Part shown: one piece after another, positions 57,201-64,000 of the stretch
Layout: the number at the start of each line of letters is the position of its first letter
How positions within the stretch are numbered: position 1 is the stretch's first letter
Assembly: GCA_023055425.1 (NCBI GenBank)
Contig: JALGPY010000001.1
Location: forward strand, 71,604,994 to 71,668,993
Direction: 5' to 3'
Length of the DNA: 64,000 nucleotides
DNA from: Linanthus parryae
Lineage: Eukaryota; Streptophyta; Magnoliopsida; Ericales; Polemoniaceae
Position numbers and translations under genes: made by a program
Notes under the pieces: model-generated
Told to the model about the DNA's origin: nothing
Databases searched by the model: none
The model's input: only the letters and a program-made list of their open reading frames with translations

Positions 57201-58570
57201 TTGGCATCCTATTTCAGGTTGCTAAATCGCAGATAGCAACACTGGTGGCAAATGTATTCTCGAACACAGCGGTGGCTGAAAACAAGGTATGTTTCTTCAA
57301 GATATGAGATAAGTACAATTCATCGATTTTCAAGATATTAAGGCCAAGTTTGTTTTTTGGCTTAGATACGAGGGATTGATAGTACTGGGATTAATAGTGA
57401 TGAGATTAATAGAACTGGGATTGATAGTGTTGAGTGGAACTTAAGATGCTGTTTTTTTTTATGTGATTGGAGTATTGGCGGTAAAATGACTTACTAATCC
57501 ATAAAACAGGGATTTAAATGGAAGAAACATAACAAGAGGGATAAAGTTTGATATAGGAATAACAAGTATGTAATTTCACTACCAAGCCATTACAATACCT
57601 TATACCCCATGTATTATTAATCCCATGTTTCAGGGCTTATGAGTGAATTCAGTATTACAAGTACCTAACTCAATATCAGCAACAAACAGCGTTCTTGCAC
57701 TGTCTAGTCTTGTGAATCCCATCCTGGATCCACAAGCCAAAAAACATACAGGCCATAAATTCCCTGCTCCGCGACTTATTAAACATTTGGATTAATGTTG
57801 AATTTCAGGTCGTGGAAGTTTCTACTGATCCAGAAGCTTCACCAACGCCGGTTAACGAGCTATTTAGGTAACTTACAGTGATGTACTGAGTTTGTAAAGT
57901 TTCATGGCCACTTTCTAACTTCAGTTATACGATCATAACAACGTGATGAAGAAAACAACTGCTTAGGAAGGAGAATGGAAAGATTTAAGCAGCTCATAAT
58001 GATAATTATGTTTCTGTTGTTGTTGCTTTCAGTGCAATTCCTGAAGATGGAAGAAGGAAAGCATATGCAGAGGCCATTGCAAAGGAAAAAGCGGCTGAAG
58101 AAGCTAGAATAGCTAACGAGCGAGCCCTTGAGGCAGCTAGAGCAACGCAGCAGCTAGAGGAAGAAGTCAAGAAGCTGGAAGAGCAAAAGGCCAGGGCTTC
58201 TAGTCTAGCTGAAGATGCACTAGCAAAAGCAGAAGCTGCTGGAGCTCCTTCATTTGAAAGCCTATTAGATCAAGCAAAAAGTGTCGGTTCAGGTTTCTCT
58301 TGGGATAACCTCAGCTCACAGGTAGCAACAGCGGTTCAAAACTCTGCTGCTGCTGCAAAGCCAAAAGTTCAAATAGCAACAGTGAGAGGACAAGCTAAAG
58401 CTCGGTCTCTAACTGGAATTAAGGCTGTTGTAAAAGAACCAACGAAGAAACCTAGCCCTGCTGCTCCGAAAGCTAAGGAAGCGCCAAAGCAAGTAGATAA
58501 GGCTAATGTAGAAGTGAAGAAGTTCCTGGGTGGGCTGTTTCAGCAGGAGACCATCTATGTTGATGAATAA
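54288..58570 (+). CDS. PTAC16: Plastid transcriptionally active chromosome protein 16 (PTAC16)
   Basis: Five exons by GT..AG borders: 54288-54704, 56591-57049, 57218-57286, 57809-57867, 58033-58570, giving 513 residues, close to the length known for Arabidopsis pTAC16. Residues 1 to about 45 are Ser/Arg-rich and fit a chloroplast transit peptide. A Rossmann-like NAD(P)-binding fold follows with GATGQAG at 98-104, SKVVVTIGSAENGP and VGHVAIVYDST. Exon 5 starts with a long Ala/Glu/Lys-rich coiled coil (about 340-408) and ends in a basic Pro/Lys-rich tail. The family is attached to plastid nucleoids and thylakoids. Intron 1 (1.9 kb) holds a hAT MITE and a Tourist-like candidate. Confidence 0.93.
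55069..55388. mobile_element. Tourist-like (Harbinger) MITE candidate in PTAC16 intron 1
   Basis: The ends GGCGTGTTTGATGCAGGG and, opposite strand, GGGCACGTTTGGTGCATGG are imperfect inverted repeats of the GGGCRTGTTTGG type seen in Tourist MITEs. No clean TWA target duplication is visible. Confidence 0.5.
55487..56215. mobile_element. Non-autonomous hAT MITE in PTAC16 intron 1
   Basis: 729 bp with the perfect 8 bp TSD ATCAACAC (55479-55486 and 56216-56223). Ends CAAGGTCTTCAGGATCG and, opposite strand, CAATGTTGTCAGGATCG. Both ends carry arrays of the word GGATCG/CGATCC. The terminal 11 bp resemble those of the element at 50282-51217. Confidence 0.92.
57330..57710. mobile_element. Possible MITE insertion in PTAC16 intron 3
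   Basis: Begins near GGCCAAGTTTGTTTTTTGG and contains repeated GGGATTAATAGT/GGGATTGATAGT phrases; the opposite end (AACAAACAGCG) is only weakly complementary. Borders and TSD are not defined. Confidence 0.3.
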
Positions 58571-58907
58571 TGTGGGAAAACTCTCGAAAGAGACTAAATT
58601 TGTATCTATGTTAATTCAATTTCGTTTGGAATTGTAATTGATGATGCTTCAGCGGTTTAACGATTTCATAATTCATGTCTGGCCTAGAAAGGCATGTGTT
58701 ATTGTATACTCTTTGGTTTAGGAAATCTAGTAACTTCAAGGTGGACTTTGTTTGACCATTTTAAATCTATCTTAGAAACGGGTGAAGAATGCTTTACCAG
58801 GAAATTCACTGTGAATCTTTCATAAGACAAGTATATCGTCGCCGTGTGATTAGAAAAGACACCTTCCAATTCTTAAGAAATTCTAACTCTAAAAAATACA
58901 AATGCCT
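58571..58907. other. 3' flank of PTAC16
   Basis: Presumed 3' untranslated region and flank. No gene seen. Confidence 0.4.
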
Positions 58908-59117
58908 AGAGCAACGGGCAAAGCCCGCGTTGACCTTTTATCTAATAAATGCGTCCCTTCCAGAAGTCGGGGTTTGTTGCACGTATTAGCTCTAGAATTA
59001 CTACGGTTATCCGAGTAGCAGGTACCATCAAACAAACTATAACTGATTAATGAGCCATTCGCAGTTTCACAGTTCGAATTAGTTCATACTTCCACATGCA
59101 TGGCTTAATCTTTGACA
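58908..59117 (-). rRNA. 18S rRNA fragment (5' portion), antisense, nuclear insertion
   Basis: Nearly identical on the minus strand to the first few hundred bases of plant 18S rRNA: CTCTAGAATTACTACGG, ATCCGAGTAGCAGGTACCAT and CACATGCATGGCTTAATC on the plus strand are landmark antisense phrases. It covers about 210 bases with a few point changes and a missing T near 59048, and lacks the true 5' end and the rest of the gene. It is a pseudogene fragment, not a working rRNA gene. Confidence 0.9.
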
Positions 59118-59459
59118 TAAGAAAGGAAACATACTATGCAATGGCAGGAAACTTTTTAAGGCGCGATTTACTAATAAGACTTCTAACTCTAACAAATTCA
59201 ACATAAACCTTATTCAGCTTGGACCCATAGCTGGAAAACTCTGAGCGGAAACAATAAACCGGGAACAATGTTTAATCAGTGGACATAGGTTGATGGAAAA
59301 GAAAACCTAAACAATCATAAGCAAGTAAAATGACCAAGCGCTATCAGAAAATCCCTTCATGCAGATCAGTGGATGCATGTGGATTCTGAATTGAGATTGA
59401 ACATATTCCAGAAACACGAAACTACCAGAAACTATATTTCCCTGCGAACAGTGCCGAGC
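59118..59459. other. Unassigned sequence after the 18S fragment
   Basis: No coding or repeat feature recognised. Confidence 0.3.
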
Positions 59460-59705
59460 CTGAAAGTCGAACCAGACGCGGCAAAATTAAATGAAAAGGA
59501 AGTTAATAAATAAAGTCATTATATATTATGGATTTTTAAAGATGTGACAGAATTTTTTAATTCCAGCAGGGACATTTATGTATTTTTTAAGGGTCATAGT
59601 GTAAAATAGCTGTAATTAGAGGGGTGCTAGTGGAGTTTTCGAAAATTCAGGGGTGACGATTGCCACCCCTTGTCCTCAAGACCCTCCGCCCCCGCCCCCG
59701 CCTGC
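59460..59705. mobile_element. Remnant of a CAGTGGCGGAGC-type hAT element end
   Basis: The segment around AAAATTCAGGGGTGACGATTG and CTCCGCCCCCGCC resembles the right end of the hAT element at 44340-47727 (AAAATTCAGGGGGGGCAACTG then CTCCGCCCCTG). No left end or TSD was identified. Confidence 0.45.
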
Positions 59706-60087
59706 GAATGCAAATGCCTTAGTAACTTGCTATCCTATCTGTTTCCTCAGTAAATCGTGGAGGACACGCTAATAGGCTGTTCATCACGCAAGAGTTTCTA
59801 TATGTGATGTTCTTTTACATGTGAGCGGGGAAATTGATATGTAAAAATTTGCACTACTAGTAACAGACATTTTACTTGTGAGTTGTGACTTATATTCCTT
59901 AATTTATGGCTGTTAAAGCTAATCCCCATGGCATGACTTCTGTGATTTTCTTCGTTAGCTGCACATCTTCATTTCATTCCAGACTCAACCTAGCAAGATT
60001 TACTATTTGCATGATCAGTGTCTTGTTCAAATCCAGAAAGAAAAAAAAAAAAAAAAAAAAATCAATTTCACCTTTCAAACACTCAAG

Positions 60088-62043
60088 ATGTCATCTCCAG
60101 TTGTTGCTAAGTGGAGTGCAATCCATCTGAATACCACAGACTCTGCCAACAAATCAATTAGAAGAATGGGAAAGTGGGTACTTATTTCAGCTATAATCAT
60201 GTATCTAATTTATGTCATCTCATCTAACCATAATTGCTGCAAACCCTCCAAGCTCTCGCCCAACCCAAACCGCGAGTGGGATTGTTCCGACGAACACAAT
60301 TCCCCAACCAACATCAGCCACATTGTTTTTGGAATAGCAGGATCAACAACCACATGGAGAGACAAGAAACAGTACATTGAAGCATGGTGGCGTCCAAACA
60401 CAACACACGGATATCTGTTTCTGGATAAGCCTCCTACAGAATATCTTCCATGGCCTTTAACCGTAGACCCACCATTTCGTATCTCTGAAAACACCTCTAG
60501 ATACAAAGCTGATGACAAGCATGTAATGCCATATGTCATTCGGTTGGTAAGAGTGATCGCTGAGACATTCAAGGCTGAAAGCAAAGGGGTGAGGTGGTAT
60601 GTGTTGGCGGACGACGACACTGTTTTTATGGTAAATAATTTGGTTCAAGTTCTTGCCAAGTATGATCATAAACGATACTACTACATTGGTAACAACGCTG
60701 AAAGCATCGTGTCGGTTTTATATGGCTCTTTCGATATGGCATTCGGTGGTGGTGGGTTCGCTTTGAGTTACCCTCTGGCAGAAGCAATTGTTGAGAATCT
60801 GGACATCTGTATAAGAGCATATCCCTGGCTCTATGGAAGTGATCACATCTTGCATGCATGTATCGCGGATTTGGGAGTTTCTCTTACCCAAGAAAGGGGA
60901 TTCCACCAGGTAACTCAACTGGTTTTCTTATTGGGTAAATGGAATTGAAAAAACAAAAGAGGACAAATGACCCTAAACCCCTTATGCAGTTTACCATTTG
61001 TCACCCTAAACCTCCAGCAGTTTCAATTTCCTGTAACTTTTCTAAACGACAATATGGGTAATTGAAGGCTACATTAGTAGTATGTAGTAGTAAAGTAGTA
61101 ATACGATTACCCATATTGCCGTTAAGAAAAGTTAACTCTGTTAGTAATTGAAAGTTATTGGGCCCAAAATGCAAACTGCAGTGGTTTTTTCAGAGAAAGT
61201 GAAACTGCTGGAGATTTAGGGCTACAATAGGTAAACTGCATAGGGGTTTAGGGTCATTTGTCCAACAAAATAAATGATATTTGATGGTTTGTTTTGCAGA
61301 TTGATCTACGTGGTGACATATCAGGATTTCTTTCAGCTCACCCACTGTCTCCGTTCGTCTCACTCCATCACCTTGATGCTGTGAATCCGATTTTCCCTTT
61401 CATGGACCGTCATGAATCGTTAAAGCACCTAATGAAAGCAGCAGAGCAAGATGAGTCGCGTATGCTGCAGCAAAGCGTGTGCTACAATGATTATGATCAC
61501 AACCAAAGGAACTGGACATTCACAGTGTCTTGGGGCTACTCAGCTCAGATTTATGAGAGTATTATCTTTCCAAGTACTCTCCAAAACCCGATTGAGACAT
61601 TCTTTCCATGGAAAAAGGGTGCCTTTCCCTCGTACGTGTTTAATACACGGGCTCTTTCCACTGATCCTTGCCAAGCTCCTCATGTTTTCTTCTTCGACTC
61701 AGTAGAGGAAACACTTAAGGGACATGTAATCACTCGTTATGCTAGACGGTTTCCTAGAAGATTGCCAACTTGTGGTGATCATTCTGCAGATCACATTTCC
61801 AAAATTCATGTTGTCTCGCCAATTGGCAAGGTATGCAGTCAGCGCAATCACTCGTGTTGTTTTTCTATGAATGTTCTAACACAAAAGGATTATAATTATT
61901 AACCTTCGTGGTTGCCTTACACTATTTATTTGTACTTTCAGGTTGGAAGCAGAAGAGAATGTTGCGATATCTTGCGTACGAGCGAGGCCAATACGACAGT
62001 GATAAAGCTTAGGGCGTGCATGAAAGATGAAATGGTCGTCTAA
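60088..62043 (+). CDS. DUF604 glycosyltransferase (fringe-like), type II membrane protein
   Basis: Three exons: 60088-60909, 61300-61830, 61942-62043, joined in frame to 484 residues. The ATG at 60088 is preferred because the frame upstream of it reads through a poly-A tract. A single membrane anchor spans about 30-45 (WVLISAIIMYLIYVIS), as in Golgi type II enzymes. The fringe-like domain follows: HIVFGIAGSTTTW, EAWWRPN, then the acidic metal and nucleotide-sugar motif LADDDTVF (DDD at 175-177), YIGNNAES and FGGGGFALSYPLA, and a C-terminal DUF604 part with CYND, TVSWGYSAQIYE and a Cys pair (RRECCDIL). Donor and acceptor sugars are unknown. Intron 1 carries a MULE-type MITE. Confidence 0.9.
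60961..61263. mobile_element. Mutator-like (MULE) MITE in intron 1 of the DUF604 gene
   Basis: 303 bp with inverted ends GGACAAATGACCCTAAACCCC and about 14 further matching bases, flanked by the 9 bp duplication AACAAAAGA/AACAAAATA (60952-60960 and 61264-61272, one mismatch). A second inner inverted repeat surrounds ATTACCCATATTG (about 61043-61125). No coding sequence. Confidence 0.82.
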
Positions 62044-62954
62044 AATCGGATAATATGTAATTTTTTGCAATATATGTTGATAGAATAAACATTTGTCTTT
62101 TCTCTTGTTCTTTCTTTGAAGGAACATCTGCACAACCCTTTGAGACCTGCAAGAGGAAAAGGGCTCTGCATTGAATTTAATTTGTTGAATTAATAAAGAT
62201 TGAGAGAGAAACTAGTACTGCTCCTGGAGACAAGGGAAAAATAACTGGGTTTTCAAATGAATCAAGACGAAAGGCCGATCTTTAACAGTGAGTGCTAGCT
62301 GGCTCAGAATGCAACAAGGAGAAACTAGCTGCAATGAGAGGCTTAGTAAAAAAGTCGGTTAGCTGAACTTCATATAAATATGAGCAACCTACAGCCCCTT
62401 AATTGAAATCTTTCTCAAATAAGTAGCAATACATTCCATACAGTTTTTTAAAAAATGGTCGCTACGGTTACGTTATGGGTGATATGTAACTAAATCGGCA
62501 GTGGTAGAGTCCGATTCTCCCGATAGGTCGTACGCGATTCGGAATCACAGTCGTAACAAACGATACGCACCGGTGATAATTGGACGATACGCTTGTTTCA
62601 TCAATGAGTAAGTAAAGATGGGTGTGATTGTCGAGAAGAAAATCCCTAATCTGAATGTAATAAATCCCAAGAAACCAGTTTTGAAATTAACCTCCATAAC
62701 CTTTAAGAGCAAAGTCATATGTTTATCTTGTAAAGAGTAAATTTTTATGTATCTATAACTATTTATTGTTAATTTTTTTTTGAGATATACTACTACTTAT
62801 CAGATGCAGTAAAATACAGTTATTTTCTCATACTGCTAACGCTAAGCAGTAAGAAACCCTAGCTAATTTGAAGCTTCATCGAGACCCTAACTAAAGAAGA
62901 CACAGTGATAAGAGATTTTAACGTTAAATACATTCAGGTGATATACTGCAACGT
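62044..62954. other. Intergenic region between the DUF604 and CASP-like genes
   Basis: Convergent gene ends. Contains a GC-richer unassigned patch at 62455-62605 (with GTACGCGATTCGGAATC) that could be an old transposon piece. No gene seen. Confidence 0.35.
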
Positions 62955-63536
62955 TCACCCCTGTTTAGCAAAAAGACTTAGTTTGTAGACTGATATTACT
63001 GTCAGCAGCGCGTAGCAAACCAAAGCCAGGTATGCGAATACCAATGAGATGGTGTTTTTGTCGCAGAATTTGCCCACTCTGTCGCAGATGGGCATCCAGC
63101 CAGTCTGAGCTTGCCCCTTTTTGCCCACTAGACCGATAGAAGTTGCTGAAGCGCACGCCCCCATCGACAACAAGGCTACAACCAGATCGTGAAGAAAAAT
63201 GAGGAAATAACTCATGGGATGTGGCTTCTGGCCCTTCAGCATGGACACAAACACTAGGGAGAACACTGACAGAGCAATCACCACTGCTTCCACTGCAACA
63301 AGAAACTTGAAGGCGACCGAGTAAGTGTAACGAGCCTCCAAGGTGATACCAAACACTTCCAGGACCTGGTTGCTGGTGACCATGACAGCAATCGACACGG
63401 CGGAGAGGACGGCGGCGAGTAGCCGGAACACGAACTGTACCGTGATGAACCGCTTCTGGCAGTCCGGCTTCTGTTGCTTCGCCGTCGCCGGCGGCGGAGC
63501 GAATTCCTTCTGTGTGATTGTTGTTGTGGAGTCCAT
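62955..63536 (-). CDS. CASP-like membrane protein
   Basis: 193 residues in one uninterrupted frame from ATG 63536. Four membrane spans are visible at about 30-54, 73-99, 110-138 and 161-187, with short N- and C-termini, the MARVEL/CASP fold. The two signature charged residues are present: Arg38 in span 1 (FVFRLLA) and Asp117 in span 3 (FLHDLVVALL). The second outer loop has Trp147 and the Cys pair C151/C158 (CDRVGKFC). CASP and CASP-like proteins form plasma-membrane platforms, for example at the Casparian strip; the subgroup looks like CASPL1 but was not tested. A Stowaway-like MITE lies 114 bp upstream of the ATG. Confidence 0.9.
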   Translation of the reverse strand: MDSTTTITQKEFAPPPATAKQQKPDCQKRFITVQFVFRLLAAVLSAVSIAVMVTSNQVLEVFGITLEARYTYSVAFKFLVAVEAVVIALSVFSLVFVSMLKGQKPHPMSYFLIFLHDLVVALLSMGACASATSIGLVGKKGQAQTGWMPICDRVGKFCDKNTISLVFAYLALVCYALLTVISVYKLSLFAKQG

Positions 63537-63649
63537 TTTTTGTCTTTCCAGAAACTGAAATAGATCACGAGGAAGCGTTTTTTGGATTATTTATTGTGAA
63601 TTATGTGTAATAATCTATTAAAATGAGGTAAAAAAAACCCTAGATCGTA

Positions 63650-63906
63650 CCGCTTTGTTTCTTCTCTTTCTCCCCCTTTTGACTTTTATCACTATTCACT
63701 GGGTCACTTTGACCCGGTGATTTGAATAGCAAAACAAAGCAATTTTTTGACAATTCTTTCATGCTGTTGTAGAATAAGTGTTACTCTATAATGCGATGAA
63801 AATTTATCAAAAAATTATATCGTTTTGTCATTCAAATTGCCGGGTTAAAATGACTCAACTACGAGTAAAAAAGTCAATAGGGGGAGAAAGAGAAGAAACG
63901 GAGTGG
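63650..63906. mobile_element. Stowaway-like foldback MITE, copy 2, upstream of the CASP-like gene
   Basis: 257 bp, flanked by TA (63648-63649 and 63907-63908). Ends CCGCTTTGTTTCTTCTC and, opposite strand, CCACTCCGTTTCTTCTC. It folds back along nearly its whole length and shares the core CTGGGTCACTTTGACCCG and the middle (TTTTTTGA..ATT, GTTGTAGA) with the copy at 919-1178. Confidence 0.82.
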
Positions 63907-64000
63907 TAGGAGTTATGACATGTCTGTTTACTGAGTTTTAGAAGAGATTATCAAGGATATTATTGTTTATTTATGCAATATGAAGTGTTGCAAAATAGTG

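Overview
The window is nuclear DNA of a eudicot plant. The evidence is spliced genes with GT..AG introns, the plastid nucleoid protein gene PTAC16, a plant-type DUF604 glycosyltransferase, a CASP-like membrane protein and a plant F-box protein, all surrounded by plant LTR retrotransposon lineages (Tekay-like, Reina-like, Athila-like, Tat/Ogre-like, Copia) and hAT, PIF/Harbinger, Mutator-like and Stowaway-like DNA elements. The order or species cannot be fixed from sequence alone.

Layout. Positions 1-3756 hold an LTR fragment, a Stowaway-like MITE and an old Athila-type LTR. Into that LTR a Tekay-like chromovirus is inserted (3757-12162, TSD ATAAT). The decayed Athila body continues to about 17.6 kb. 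A PIF/Harbinger element spans 18.0-25.3 kb and carries inside it a gag-only Copia element on the minus strand (19254-22024, TSD GTTCA). From 25.7 to 36.9 kb lies a Tat/Ogre-like element (minus strand) split by a 3.0 kb Tekay-like solo LTR (26771-35539, TSD TTGGT). That solo LTR is itself split by a very young Reina-like chromovirus (28654-34397, TSD ATTTG, LTRs 510/511 identical). A tandem duplication (37.2-40.1 kb) overlaps the 3' end of an intact F-box gene (40061-41353, minus). A third Tekay-like LTR (43.2 to about 49.5 kb) contains a nearly intact hAT element (44340-47727, TSD CCTACGGA). From 49.7 to 53.4 kb an RNase H-like (RVT_3) relic is interrupted by a non-autonomous hAT that contains a second non-autonomous hAT, and by a BARE/Angela-like solo LTR.

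The last 10 kb is gene-dense: PTAC16 (54288-58570, five exons, a hAT MITE in intron 1), an antisense 18S rRNA fragment (58908-59117), a DUF604 glycosyltransferase (60088-62043, a MULE-type MITE in intron 1) and a CASP-like gene (62955-63536, minus) with a Stowaway-like MITE just upstream. These host genes have unrelated roles and form no operon or cluster.

The most unusual points are: (1) the three diverged Tekay-like LTRs share the same donor, acceptor, donor, acceptor splice-site layout around a 69-73 bp mini-exon; (2) the Tekay element pairs a 3.08 kb 3' LTR with a 46 bp inverted-terminus hairpin in place of its 5' LTR, still flanked by a perfect TSD; (3) the young Reina element has Gag and Pol in different frames around an A7 run that precedes the zinc knuckle; (4) three non-autonomous hAT elements each carry a different subterminal word array.
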